From: an uncultured Gammaproteobacteria bacterium
Lineage (GTDB): Bacteria > Pseudomonadota > Gammaproteobacteria > Arenicellales > JAANXG01
Length of the DNA stretch: 64,000 nucleotides
Direction of reading: 5' to 3'
NCBI GenBank assembly: GCA_947258975.1
Contig: CAMYKK010000001.1
Span: 22,451 to 86,450, forward strand
The position numbers and the translations under genes are program-made. Shown in pieces: positions 8,128-16,841 of the stretch; within the stretch, counting starts at the first letter, position 1; every line of letters begins with the position of its first letter. A model generated the notes under the pieces. That model was not told the origin of the DNA and searched no databases. It worked only from the letters and a program-made list of their open reading frames with translations.

Positions 8128-8842
8128 TTTGTCATGCCCGATTGAGTTAACGTGGTGGAACTGGGCCAAACACATCGGCGACTGTGGTGCCTGCCGCGGG
8201 TTAGACTTTTTCGTTCCATGCGCCGCTGGCCAGGGGCGGGTGCGGTGTCCGCGACGCCGATGTCCAGCGGACGCATGCGCGAGTCATTTTGTTCGCGCAG
8301 CGATGGATACATCCGTTCCGCTGTAACTCCGACGACATCCAGGGTGGCAACGTGGTCAGCTGCGACCAGGGAGAACAAGGCGGTTTGCTGCCTAGGTCCT
8401 AATCTTCAGTCGCGTGCCGGGCGACAGCCGCGCGGCGCACGTTCTCGGCTTCGGCCTTTTTCCGGCAACCGAATAGTGGCCAAAGACCGGTCTATGAAAT
8501 CACTCGACACTCTATCGGCGCCAAGTCGGATGTGCCGCCGGGCGATCCAGCCGATTCACTTTGGGTATTGTAATAGCTTTGCGGACCTGACTCCAAAGAA
8601 TTGTCGGCATCCACGAGTCAAGCGTGTCTTCAGCGACGAAACGGCGCCTGCTCGTCCGGTGGGGATTCGTGCTCGCACAACTGCGTGGCGATCACGGGGA
8701 CCGCTGCCCGCTGTTCCCGCTCGCCGTGCCGGCCACAGACATATTGATTGGGGAAATCGGACGGACAGGTGGGACCAGAGCCGGTTGCCGTGGATCTCAG
8801 TTTTGTCGATCGGGTTTTTCAGGCCGCGCATCTAAAGGCGGG
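8128..8842. other. Long gap between nudF and ppk2, no convincing gene
   Basis: About 0.7 kb lies between the divergently read nudF and ppk2. Frames on both strands are open in places (for example 8152-8835 plus and 8100-8378 minus), but the translations are rich in Arg, Ser and Pro, have no recognisable motif and overlap one another, so I take them as non-coding or decayed sequence. The right end holds a promoter-like element for ppk2. Confidence 0.4.
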
Positions 8843-8848
8843 TATAAT
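8843..8848 (+). promoter_or_regulatory. Promoter -10 element for ppk2
   Basis: A perfect TATAAT stands 28 bases before ATG 8877, leaving a leader of about 20 bases. No good -35 hexamer is seen at 17 bases. The position supports ATG 8877 rather than the earlier in-frame ATG at 8748, which would lie upstream of the transcription start. Confidence 0.45.
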
Positions 8849-8876
8849 CCCCAGTCACCGAAAGCGGATACAGTAC

Positions 8877-9704
8877 ATGGGTCAAGCCAAATTCGATTAT
8901 CGCTGCTATCGTGTTCCCGCGACAGGCGCATTCAGTTTAGCGTCTATATATCCAGGCGATGACCAAGGTGTGGATGAAGACTATGCCCGAAAGCGTCTCG
9001 AGAAAAACTTGGATGACCTGCAAGATTTTCAAGAACGCTTGTATGCCGAGGGCAAACAATCGCTGTTGCTGGTCCTGCAGGCCATGGACACCGGTGGTAA
9101 AGACAGCACGATTCGTAAGATCGCCAACGACCTGAATCCCCAGGGATGTCAAGTAACCGGATTCAAAGCGCCCAGTCATGAAGAGTTATCCCACGATTTC
9201 TTGTGGCGCGTGCATGATCATGCCCCGCCTGCTGGGCACATCGGAATTTTCAATCGTTCCCATTATGAAGACGTGTTGATCGTTCGCGTCCACGAGTTGG
9301 TTTCCACGGCGTTGATCGAAAAGCGTTACCGGCACATCAACAACTTTGAACAAATGCTTCACGATCACGGGACACGCGTAATAAAGATTATGTTGCATAT
9401 CTCGAAGGACTATCAGTTATCAAGATTACGCCGGCGCTTGGAGCGGTCCGACAAACATTGGAAATTCAACCCCAGTGATCTGCAGGAAAGAAGCCGCTGG
9501 GATAAGTACATGGATGCCTATGAGCTGATGTTGAACCAATGTGCCACCAAACATGCGCCTTGGTATGTGATACCCGCCGAGAAGCGGTGGTTCCGCAATG
9601 TGGTAATCAGCGAGATATTGATCGATGCTTTGGAGGAAATGAACCCTCAGTACCCGCCCCCCAAGTTCGATATCAACGAATATCCTCCGGACTCTTTGGT
9701 TTAA
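8877..9704 (+). CDS. ppk2: Polyphosphate kinase 2 family protein
   Basis: 275 residues from ATG 8877. The P-loop kinase core is clear: Walker A QAMDTGGKDSTIR, the lid-adjacent FKAPSHEELSHDFLWR, and Walker B IFNRSHYEDVLIVRVHEL. The C-terminal KWKF-like (HWKFNPSDL) and RWDKYMDAYE segments are family hallmarks. PPK2 enzymes move phosphate between polyphosphate and nucleotides, in most members making NDP/NTP from polyphosphate. The single-domain length and sequence fit the group often annotated as polyphosphate:nucleotide phosphotransferase. The gene stands alone, with its own promoter-like element just upstream and a small hairpin 22 bases after the stop. Substrate preference (AMP, ADP or GDP) is not decided by what I can see. 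Confidence 0.9.
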   Translation: MGQAKFDYRCYRVPATGAFSLASIYPGDDQGVDEDYARKRLEKNLDDLQDFQERLYAEGKQSLLLVLQAMDTGGKDSTIRKIANDLNPQGCQVTGFKAPSHEELSHDFLWRVHDHAPPAGHIGIFNRSHYEDVLIVRVHELVSTALIEKRYRHINNFEQMLHDHGTRVIKIMLHISKDYQLSRLRRRLERSDKHWKFNPSDLQERSRWDKYMDAYELMLNQCATKHAPWYVIPAEKRWFRNVVISEILIDALEEMNPQYPPPKFDINEYPPDSLV

Positions 9705-9726
9705 TGGACTCGGTGTGGATAAGAAA

Positions 9727-9740
9727 CGCCTGCAAAGGCG
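9727..9740 (+). repeat. Small GCAA-tetraloop hairpin after ppk2
   Basis: CGCCT and AGGCG pair perfectly around the loop GCAA, 22 bases past the ppk2 stop. There is no T tract, so it is a possible mRNA 3' structure rather than a standard terminator. Confidence 0.3.
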
Positions 9741-9952
9741 GCGCCGCGACACGATGATATATATCTCCGTATACTAAATGGCGGTTATGAGATCATGTGT
9801 GCCCGCGAACTAGGGGATCCATTTCGGCGCGATGATTGTCAATATCCTCTCGATACCTGGATAAGCATAAAGCGTGCGTAGGGACGCGCATTATGTGCCT
9901 GATTTATGGCGGGGGTGCGATCAATGCCGACAACGCAACAGTGGACTGAAGC

Positions 9953-11098
9953 ATGACCGAAACAAAGCAGAAAGCGGAAATCAAACGAGGCCTTAAGGGC
10001 GTATATTTTGAGCGCTCGGCTACAAGTTTTATTGATGGCCGGGCCGGTGAGCTTCGATATCGAGGTTATTCAATTCACGATCTCGCCGAGCATTCGACGT
10101 TCGAGGAGACCGCGTATCTGTTGCTATACGGCGAATTGCCGACGCGCGGTGCTCTCGATGCCTTTGATCAAGAATTGAGAGATGCGAGGCGGTTGCCTGA
10201 CCCAGTGTTAGAGATCATTCACTTGGTCCGCGATGCTCATCCAATGGATGTATTGCGCACCGCAGTGTCCGCGTTGTCGGCGTATGATCCCGAGGTGGCG
10301 GACAATTCCAAGGAAGCGACCCTGCGCAAGGGAATACGTCTTACCTCCCAGGTGCCGATAATTGTGTGCGCGCATAATCGAATTCGCAACGACTTACAGC
10401 CGGTGGCACCCAGTCCCTCGTTGGGGCATGCCGCGAATTTTGTATATATGTTAAAAGGGGAGCCCCCCAGCGTTGATGCGGCACAATTGATGGATACCGA
10501 CATGATCCTGCATGCGGAACACGGATCCAATGCATCATCGTTTACCGCGCGAGTGGTGACGGGGACGGAAGCTAATTTGCACGCGGCCGTTACTGCTGCG
10601 GTGGCCGCGCTGTCCGGGCCGGCTCATGGTGGCGCCGCGGAAAACGTGATGAAGATGGCCCTGGAGGTCGGTGATCCGTCCCGTGCCGCTGATTATGTAA
10701 AGCGTAAGCGGCAAAACCGCGAACCAGTTATGGGTTTCGGCCATCGAGTGTACCGCGCGGAAGATCCCCGGGCACGACATATGCGCGACGGAGTCCAAAA
10801 GTTGTCCGCAGAAATGGGGCAGCCGCAGTGGTACGAAATCTTACAGGCGTTGGTGGATGCGATGCGGCCGTATGCGCGTCACGGGGTGAATGTAAACGTG
10901 GATTTCTACGCGGGGGTGGTCTACTACCTGCACGGTATACCGGAAGATCTTTTCGTACCGATCTTTGCGGTGGGCCGGGTGCCGGGTTGGACGGTGCAAG
11001 TCATGGAACAACGGGAGAACAACATCTTGATTCGACCGCTGACCTATTACAGCGGGCCCGAACCGCGCGACTATGTCCCACTGGAAGAGAGGGATTAG
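9953..11098 (+). CDS. Citrate synthase (short form) / 2-methylcitrate synthase family
   Basis: 381 residues, the length of the dimeric short-form citrate synthases rather than the hexameric GltA. Catalytic residues are in place: the His in LHAEHGSNASSF, the His in MGFGHRVY, and the Asp in NVDFYAG. PAHGGAAENV and the Arg in GRVPGW are also conserved. It condenses oxaloacetate and acetyl-CoA (or propionyl-CoA in methylcitrate synthases). No prpB, prpD or acn gene is beside it, so a citrate role is a little more likely, but the family does not separate cleanly by sequence. It runs convergent to the phosphate acetyltransferase gene, with a palindromic element between their ends. Upstream there is a weak purine-rich site before ATG 9953 (GGACTGAAGC). 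Confidence 0.9.
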   Translation: MTETKQKAEIKRGLKGVYFERSATSFIDGRAGELRYRGYSIHDLAEHSTFEETAYLLLYGELPTRGALDAFDQELRDARRLPDPVLEIIHLVRDAHPMDVLRTAVSALSAYDPEVADNSKEATLRKGIRLTSQVPIIVCAHNRIRNDLQPVAPSPSLGHAANFVYMLKGEPPSVDAAQLMDTDMILHAEHGSNASSFTARVVTGTEANLHAAVTAAVAALSGPAHGGAAENVMKMALEVGDPSRAADYVKRKRQNREPVMGFGHRVYRAEDPRARHMRDGVQKLSAEMGQPQWYEILQALVDAMRPYARHGVNVNVDFYAGVVYYLHGIPEDLFVPIFAVGRVPGWTVQVMEQRENNILIRPLTYYSGPEPRDYVPLEERD

Positions 11099-11390
11099 TT
11101 TGCTTTGGATTGCGGTTCAGTGAATTTAATTTAGCCAGCATATTGCACGGGAGGTGCCCCGCCCCTATTCACTGCTGTACACGGGGGAGAATATAGGGGG
11201 GGTCGGAGTCACGGACTCCGACCCCTATATTCATTCAGCCACCCGACACTGCGACTACGCGCAGCATAAGTCCCTTCGCCAGCATCCGGGATCCTATTGA
11301 CACTTGTTCCCCGCACAGCACGGACGCGTCACTCCCACGGCTATTAAATTGTCCCGCACGCGCTCCTACCAGTGGCGGTCCGTTAAATTT
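11099..11390. other. Convergent intergenic region with REP-like palindrome
   Basis: About 290 bases separate the ends of the citrate synthase and phosphate acetyltransferase genes. The main content is the palindrome at 11189-11232. The short sequence GCCCCTATTC just before it (11161-11170) repeats part of the palindrome's right arm. No reading frame here is convincing. Confidence 0.5.
11189..11232. repeat. REP-like palindromic element
   Basis: GAATATAGGGG...GTCGGAGTC and its inverse GGACTCCGAC...CCCTATATTC form a 20 base-pair stem with a very short loop (CAC region) and a three-G bulge in the left arm. Palindromes of the form 'AATATGGGGTC.GAGTC' occur as scattered repeats in many proteobacteria, often linked to REP-associated transposases. 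It sits between two convergent genes, a usual place for REP elements, and could stop transcription from both sides. No transposase is in the window. Confidence 0.6.
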
Positions 11391-12395
11391 CTACTCGATT
11401 CGAGGCGGGGTGGCCAAGGCCAGTATCACTGCCGTGGTTGCGACGATGTCGTCGGTACTGGCGCCGCGAGAAAGATCACCCAGCGGTTTCGCGAATCCTT
11501 GCAGCACGGGACCAATGGCCCGGGCTTTGGCGAGATATTGTGTCAGCTTGTAGGCGATATTCCCGGAGTTCAGGTCCGGGAATATCAATACGTTCGCGCG
11601 CCCGGCGACCCGGCTCTCCGAGCGAAGCTTCTTGGCGGCGACATCGGGAATCAACGCGCTGTCCGCCTGAAATTCACCGTCAACAGCCACGTGGGGCGCT
11701 CTACGCCTGGCGATGTCGACGGCCCGCCGCACTTTGTTCACCACGGCATGCTGCGCGCTGCCTTGGGTGGAGAAGGACAAAAACGCTACCCGAGGCGGTT
11801 CATCGAGAAGCTTTTCGGCGTTCACCGCTGAGGCGATAGCCACATCGGCGAGTTGCTCCGCCGTCGGTTCGATATTCACGGCGCAATCGGCGAAGATCAA
11901 AGGTTTATTCGGTTGGCCGCGAAATTCCGGTATGACCATCAAGAAGAAACTCGAAGGTGTGCGTATATCCGCTGTCAATCCTATACTGAGCATGCCGGCC
12001 TCGATGACCCGTGAGGTGGGGTGATTGACACCCGCCACCGCCGTCGCGGCTTCTCCGCTGCGCACCATCATCGCGGCAAAAAACAAGGGTTTTCGCATCA
12101 AGCGTTGAGCGATTTTCAGGCTGGTATTCGAACGTTGCTCGACATAGCGCTGCGCATATAAATACATACGGTCGTCGTGCCGGGGATCGACGAGTATCAT
12201 GCCGTCTAAAGATACCTGGTTGCTGTGCGCACACCTTTCAATGCTGCCGGCATCTCCCAATAGAATTGGTGTGGTGATCTGCCGGTCTAGCAGGCGGCGC
12301 GCGGCAGTCAGAATCCGCGGTTCTTCCCCCTCCGGGAATACAACCGCTTGGTCGTGCGCCGCGGCTTGCCGGATCAGACGCTCAACTAGGTCCAT
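11391..12395 (-). CDS. pta: Phosphate acetyltransferase (short form)
   Basis: 334 residues; the catalytic Pta domain only, without the DRTGG/CobB-like N-terminal part of E. coli Pta. Seen are [23 protein letters not shown]-like [35 protein letters not shown]-like [20 protein letters not shown], and [15 protein letters not shown]. It interconverts acetyl-CoA and acetyl phosphate. No acetate kinase gene is beside it. It is the last gene of a minus-strand run after the pseudokinase and succinate-semialdehyde dehydrogenase genes, 50 bases after the latter's stop. The operon grouping suggests a link between semialdehyde or fermentation products and acetyl-CoA, but that is inference. Confidence 0.92.
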   Translation of the reverse strand: MDLVERLIRQAAAHDQAVVFPEGEEPRILTAARRLLDRQITTPILLGDAGSIERCAHSNQVSLDGMILVDPRHDDRMYLYAQRYVEQRSNTSLKIAQRLMRKPLFFAAMMVRSGEAATAVAGVNHPTSRVIEAGMLSIGLTADIRTPSSFFLMVIPEFRGQPNKPLIFADCAVNIEPTAEQLADVAIASAVNAEKLLDEPPRVAFLSFSTQGSAQHAVVNKVRRAVDIARRRAPHVAVDGEFQADSALIPDVAAKKLRSESRVAGRANVLIFPDLNSGNIAYKLTQYLAKARAIGPVLQGFAKPLGDLSRGASTDDIVATTAVILALATPPRIE

Positions 12396-12445
12396 TTACA
12401 GTCGCGCGGATTCGGCGGCTAGCAGATCATCGCTGCGATAAACGG

Positions 12446-13939
12446 TTATTGATCGATGCCTCCCAGGCACAGGTACTTGATCTCGAGGTATTCTTCGATA
12501 CCGTACTTGGAACCTTCGCGGCCGACGCCGGATTCTTTTACGCCGCCAAAGGGCGCAACTTCAGTGGAGATGATGCCTTCATTAATTCCCACTATGCCAT
12601 ATTCCAACGCCTCCGCCACCCGCCAGATGCGACCGATATCGCGGCTGTAGAAGTAGGCCGCAAGCCCGAACTCGGTATCGTTGGCAATCCGGATCGCGTC
12701 GGCCTCATCTTGAAATTTGATCAGCGGGGCCACCGGACCAAAAGTCTCTTCGTAGTTGATCACCATGTCGTGCGATATGTCGGTCAATACGGTCGGTTCG
12801 AAGAACGTGCCACCTATGTCATGACGTTTTCCTCCCACCAGTACGTTTGCACCTTTAGCAATCGCATCAGCAATATGGGATTCGACTTTTTCCACTGCGT
12901 GCAAGTCTATCAGCGGGCCTTGTTGGACGCCTTCTTGCATACCGTTGCCAACCTTGAGCGATGTAACCGCTGCGACCAGCCGGCTGGCGAATTCGTCGTA
13001 TACCTTGTCCTGTACCAGAATCCGGTTGGCGCAGACACAGGTTTGGCCGGTGTTTCGATACTTGGAGGCCATCGCGCCTTCCACTGCGGCGTCAAGGTCT
13101 GCGTCAGCGAACACAATGAACGGTGCGTTACCACCGAGTTCCATCGAGATCTTCTTCACGTTCTCCGCACATTGCGCCATGAGCAGCTTCCCGATCTCCG
13201 TGGATCCGGTGAAACTCAATTTTCTGACTTTGGCGTTGCTGGTGAGTTCGCCGCCGATGTCCCGCGCCGGTCCAGTGAGTATGTTGAACACCCCTGCCGG
13301 GATGCCGGCACGATCGGCGAGTTTAGCCAGAGCGAGGGCCGTGAACGGGGTTTGGCTGGCAGGTTTGACCACCACCGGGCAACCCGCTGCCAGCGCCGGC
13401 GCACATTTACGGGTAATCATCGCCGCTGGAAAATTCCATGGAGTGATCGCGGCGGCAACGCCGACTGATTGCTTGAGAACCAGGATGCGCCGCCCTGGCA
13501 GCGGGTGATCGATGGTATCGCCGTATACTCGCTTGGCCTCTTCTGCAAACCATTCTACGAATGACGCCGCATAGGCCACTTCGCCCCGCGATTCAGTCAA
13601 AGGTTTGCCCTGTTCCAAAGTCATCAACACCGCGAGATCTTCTTGGTTTGCCATGATCAGATCGAACCATGACCGTAACAAACCGGCACGGTGTTTCCCG
13701 GTTTGTATGCGCCACTCACCCCAGGCGGCGTCGGCGGTCTCGATTGCCAGGCGTGTGTCCTCCCTGCTCATGGACGGGACCGTGCCTATGGGCTTACCGG
13801 TGGCGGGATTGGATATGGTGATCGAATCGCCGGTCGACGCGCCAATCCATTCGCCGCCAACCAAGCAACGATTTTCGAGTAGTGCAGGATCGGCGAGTTG
13901 TACCGGTTGTATGGATGCTGTTTGTGTGACGGTGTTCAT
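12446..13939 (-). CDS. gabD: NAD(P)-dependent succinate-semialdehyde dehydrogenase
   Basis: 497 residues from ATG 13939, which has a GGGAG ribosome site 10 bases upstream; the frame extends further up but overlaps the previous gene. It is a class I aldehyde dehydrogenase with LEQGKPL, ITPWNFP, VVKPASQTP, the catalytic Glu in MELGGNAPF, the catalytic Cys in NTGQTCVCAN, and ETFGPVAP. The Cys-x-Cys pair at the active site (CVC) and EVAPFGGVKESG are characteristic of GabD-type succinate-semialdehyde dehydrogenases, which make succinate from the semialdehyde in GABA or related breakdown. The start codon lies 2 bases past the stop of the pseudokinase gene, so the two are translationally linked. No GABA transaminase is nearby, so another aldehyde substrate is possible. 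Confidence 0.88.
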   Translation of the reverse strand: MNTVTQTASIQPVQLADPALLENRCLVGGEWIGASTGDSITISNPATGKPIGTVPSMSREDTRLAIETADAAWGEWRIQTGKHRAGLLRSWFDLIMANQEDLAVLMTLEQGKPLTESRGEVAYAASFVEWFAEEAKRVYGDTIDHPLPGRRILVLKQSVGVAAAITPWNFPAAMITRKCAPALAAGCPVVVKPASQTPFTALALAKLADRAGIPAGVFNILTGPARDIGGELTSNAKVRKLSFTGSTEIGKLLMAQCAENVKKISMELGGNAPFIVFADADLDAAVEGAMASKYRNTGQTCVCANRILVQDKVYDEFASRLVAAVTSLKVGNGMQEGVQQGPLIDLHAVEKVESHIADAIAKGANVLVGGKRHDIGGTFFEPTVLTDISHDMVINYEETFGPVAPLIKFQDEADAIRIANDTEFGLAAYFYSRDIGRIWRVAEALEYGIVGINEGIISTEVAPFGGVKESGVGREGSKYGIEEYLEIKYLCLGGIDQ

Positions 13940-13941
13940 GA

Positions 13942-16470
13942 TTATCTTGCTCCCAAGGTGGCAAGGTTTTCCACGGCGATTTTGTCGCCCTGAGCGGCCG
14001 CGCGCTGCAACCAACGGATTGCTTCATCAATGTCCTGTTCGACGCCGGTGCCGTTGGCGTACATGACGCCCAAATTGGTCTGTGCTCCCGCATATCCTTG
14101 CTGCGCCGCCAGGCGGTACCAGCGTACCGCTTCAACGTCGTTCTTGGCAACAACAAGGCCGTCTTCATAGAGGGACCCAAGGTCCGCTTGCGCCCATGCC
14201 ACACCGGATGTGGCTGCACTTTGTACCGCCGGCAGTGCCTTGCGAATCAACTGCTGTGCTAATTCCGCATCACGCGTGACCCCGCGTCCCAAGCTATACA
14301 TCACGCCTACCCGGAACTGGGCTCGCGGATACCCCGTGTCAGCCAGGGGATTCAGTGTCCGAAAGGCTTCATTATACTCGCCTTGGTAGTAGGCCTTGAT
14401 GCCGGAGTCGAGTATGGTCCGTTCTCGCTGCTCTTTGATGCGTTGCGCCAGTTTGCGCTGCTCTATTTCCTGCGCGTCACGATTCACGCGTTTAGCTTCT
14501 TGTTCAAGGGCATCGCGGCGCGTCTGCAGTTGCGTGCGTAACAGACTCACGGTGTCCGCATCCGCTTGAACGGTGATCGCTGCGTTCAAATATTCCTCGC
14601 TGCGTTTCAAATCGCCATCGACGATCGCTTGGCTCGCCTTACTGAGGTAGCGCCGGCCTATTTCTTTGACGCCCGCCAGCGCGGTAATGTTGTGTTCATC
14701 CAGCTGTAACACGCCACGATAGTGCGATATGGCGCTGTTGTATGAGGGTGTGATCAAGCGTTCTTCCCGCATTGCTCTTTCGGCCCGGGCTAGCAGATTC
14801 TCGACTCTACGGTTGCGAGCCGCTATTTCACGTTGCCGTTGTAATTCAGCAAGTTGTTTCTGTTGTTCGAGGCGTTGCTTGTAATTCTGGATCTGTTGTC
14901 TGAGTTTATTAACGTCCTCACGGCCGGACTGAATACTTTCTATTTTTTCCAACTGCGTTTCTGCTTGTTCTATTTCTCTCCTGGTAAACGAGTCGCTGGC
15001 CTCATCCACGAGCGCGGACGCAATCTCTTTGATTCCAGCACGTGCATTCACGTGCTCAGGATCGATATTGAGAACGGCGTGAAATTGCGCGAGAGCATTG
15101 TTCACTGGTGGAGAGGTAAGTTGCCCGGCATCCACAAACACACGCGCTGTTTCCATTAGTTTTTCTATTTGCTGCTGATGTTTCTCCAGTTCTCGAAAGG
15201 CCTCCGCGCGAAGATCATCGTCTTCGCGGCCAATATTTACGGGTTCGTCCCGTGCTGGAGTCGTGGTTGATGCGGCGTCCTTGTGCGGTAAGGATGCTTG
15301 ATCGACCGTCGCAATATCGGAAACGGCGCTAGCTGAACGATCGAGGTCGCGATTGGTTTGCCATAATGCAAATCCGATCAATCCAGCGAGCATCATCACT
15401 GCCACGACCCACCCGTTCGGTTTCCGTACCCGCGCGTGTAGCGGTGACATCACTCGCGTGCTTTTATCGGATTGACGCAGCGAGTGATAGGGTAAGCGAT
15501 AAGGGGACACCGAGTCGCGCTGCGAAGGCAAATTCAAACTTTGCTGATGCGGCGTTGGCTTGTCTGTTGCCGCACCCGTACTCAGCTGGTGTTCAGACAA
15601 AAGTCCCAACACGGCACCGGCGGACTCGGGTCGCTCGGCGATCACCGGTTGTAACATCCAATCAACATTACCCAGCAGTCGTGTAGAGTAATCGCCGATG
15701 CCGATTTCCATTGCCGGTACCAGTGGATCTTCGTCCCCCTGTGCAATGGCTGCCACGCGCTTGGTGGCATCCGCCGGAATCACGCCTGCGATGCAGCGAT
15801 ACATGGTAGCACCCAAGGCATACAGGTCTGTCCACGGGCCTAGATTTCCTCCGTCATGATATTGCTCGATGGGGCTGTATCCGGGAGTGACCTGAGTGTC
15901 CAAACTCACATGTTCATCGACCACGGTGCGGACCGCACTGCCGAATCCTATCAGTACTGGGGGGCCGTCCTCCCGTAGAAAAATGCTGCTTGGTCTGATG
16001 TCACGATGAAGCAGGCCTTGGGAATGAACCACACGTAGACCCTTGAGCATCGGAATTAGGATCTTCTGCAGCCTTTCTTCGTTGAGCTTGGGGTGACTTT
16101 GTAGATAACTGCGCAAGGTTTGCCCTGCTTCGTGTTCGATTACCAGATACGCGGTACCATTGGTTTCGGTATACTCAATCACCCGTGCGATGTATGGATC
16201 GTGGATTTGCGCCAGGATCCTGGCTTCCTGCAGAAACCGTGTGAGTCCGTTCTCGTATGCGGTCTTTTTGTCGTCGACCGGCCCCACGCTAACGCCATCG
16301 CTACTCCGTTGGGCGAACGCTGCCGGGAGATATTCCTGGATTGACACGTCCCGCCCACGCTCCGCGTCCCACGCGCGGTATGCCACGCCATGATTGCTGA
16401 GGCCCAAGGTTTCTTTGATCTCGAACAAACCAATCAAAGTGCCGGGAACGAGTGGTTCAATCGTAGACAT
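13942..16470 (-). CDS. Membrane pseudokinase with coiled-coil and Sel1 repeats
   Basis: 842 residues. Residues 10-290 have a Ser/Thr protein kinase fold, but three key catalytic positions are changed: the ATP-binding Lys of VAIK is Q45 (VSIQEYLP), the Asn of HRDxxxxN is S162 (HRDIRPSS), and the Asp of DFG is G175 (LIGFGSA). The HRD Asp (D157) and the PGYSPIEQ loop are kept. A single membrane segment lies at about 353-370. The outer part has helical, Gln/Arg-rich coiled-coil segments with two similar blocks around 'AGIKEIA' and 'AGVKEIG', and then Sel1-type TPR repeats (residues 700-842; LGSLYEDG, LGVMYANGTG). It is probably a signalling scaffold rather than an active kinase. It heads an operon with gabD and pta. 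Confidence 0.85.
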   Translation of the reverse strand: MSTIEPLVPGTLIGLFEIKETLGLSNHGVAYRAWDAERGRDVSIQEYLPAAFAQRSSDGVSVGPVDDKKTAYENGLTRFLQEARILAQIHDPYIARVIEYTETNGTAYLVIEHEAGQTLRSYLQSHPKLNEERLQKILIPMLKGLRVVHSQGLLHRDIRPSSIFLREDGPPVLIGFGSAVRTVVDEHVSLDTQVTPGYSPIEQYHDGGNLGPWTDLYALGATMYRCIAGVIPADATKRVAAIAQGDEDPLVPAMEIGIGDYSTRLLGNVDWMLQPVIAERPESAGAVLGLLSEHQLSTGAATDKPTPHQQSLNLPSQRDSVSPYRLPYHSLRQSDKSTRVMSPLHARVRKPNGWVVAVMMLAGLIGFALWQTNRDLDRSASAVSDIATVDQASLPHKDAASTTTPARDEPVNIGREDDDLRAEAFRELEKHQQQIEKLMETARVFVDAGQLTSPPVNNALAQFHAVLNIDPEHVNARAGIKEIASALVDEASDSFTRREIEQAETQLEKIESIQSGREDVNKLRQQIQNYKQRLEQQKQLAELQRQREIAARNRRVENLLARAERAMREERLITPSYNSAISHYRGVLQLDEHNITALAGVKEIGRRYLSKASQAIVDGDLKRSEEYLNAAITVQADADTVSLLRTQLQTRRDALEQEAKRVNRDAQEIEQRKLAQRIKEQRERTILDSGIKAYYQGEYNEAFRTLNPLADTGYPRAQFRVGVMYSLGRGVTRDAELAQQLIRKALPAVQSAATSGVAWAQADLGSLYEDGLVVAKNDVEAVRWYRLAAQQGYAGAQTNLGVMYANGTGVEQDIDEAIRWLQRAAAQGDKIAVENLATLGAR

Positions 16471-16841
16471 CTTGCGCGCCGATATACGAAAGGGATTAGC
16501 CCGTAGATTGCACCACGGCGATCAAAAAAAGCGTCAATATATTGTTTGGCATAAGCAATCGATTAATACACGGTATTCTGCTCAGCGCCCGAGAAAACGC
16601 CTATTCCGGCGCTCACTCGGACGCGAAAGCCCAAACTGGCGCTGTACGCAACATATAGTTACGGTTTTGCATTGCTCTCCAGACCGGCGGCGGGCCGCCT
16701 GGTCTCACCGGGATCCTGGTGCAATATATGGTTTGATATTCTGCTACGTTGCGGACCGAGGGTCTAGGAGATTTAGCACGCAGGCATGACGCTCCACGCG
16801 CAATGCCGTTTGGTCCTGTCACCGGTACAGGGCCCGATTGT
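16471..16841. other. Intergenic region between dadA end and pseudokinase start
   Basis: Both flanking genes are read leftward, so this stretch holds the upstream region of the pseudokinase operon (right part of the reader's minus strand) and the tail of dadA. On the minus strand a TTGACG hexamer near 16540 could be a -35 but has only a poor -10 (TGCAAT, 19 bases). A GC-rich hairpin is at 16681-16705. No gene is seen. Confidence 0.4.
16681..16705 (-). terminator. GC-rich hairpin downstream of dadA
   Basis: AGACC-GGCGG and CCGCC-T-GGTCT pair into a 10 base-pair stem with one bulged base and a 5-base loop, about 140 bases after the dadA stop. There is no T run after it on the minus strand, so it is not a classical intrinsic terminator. 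Confidence 0.3.

Noticed and set aside
8152..8835. A 227-codon plus-strand frame between nudF and ppk2
   Set aside because: Composition (Arg, Ser, Pro) and lack of motifs argue against a protein; it also runs over the promoter-like element of ppk2.
12449..13468. A 339-codon plus-strand frame opposite gabD
   Set aside because: Antisense to a clear aldehyde dehydrogenase with all catalytic residues; no homology pattern of its own.
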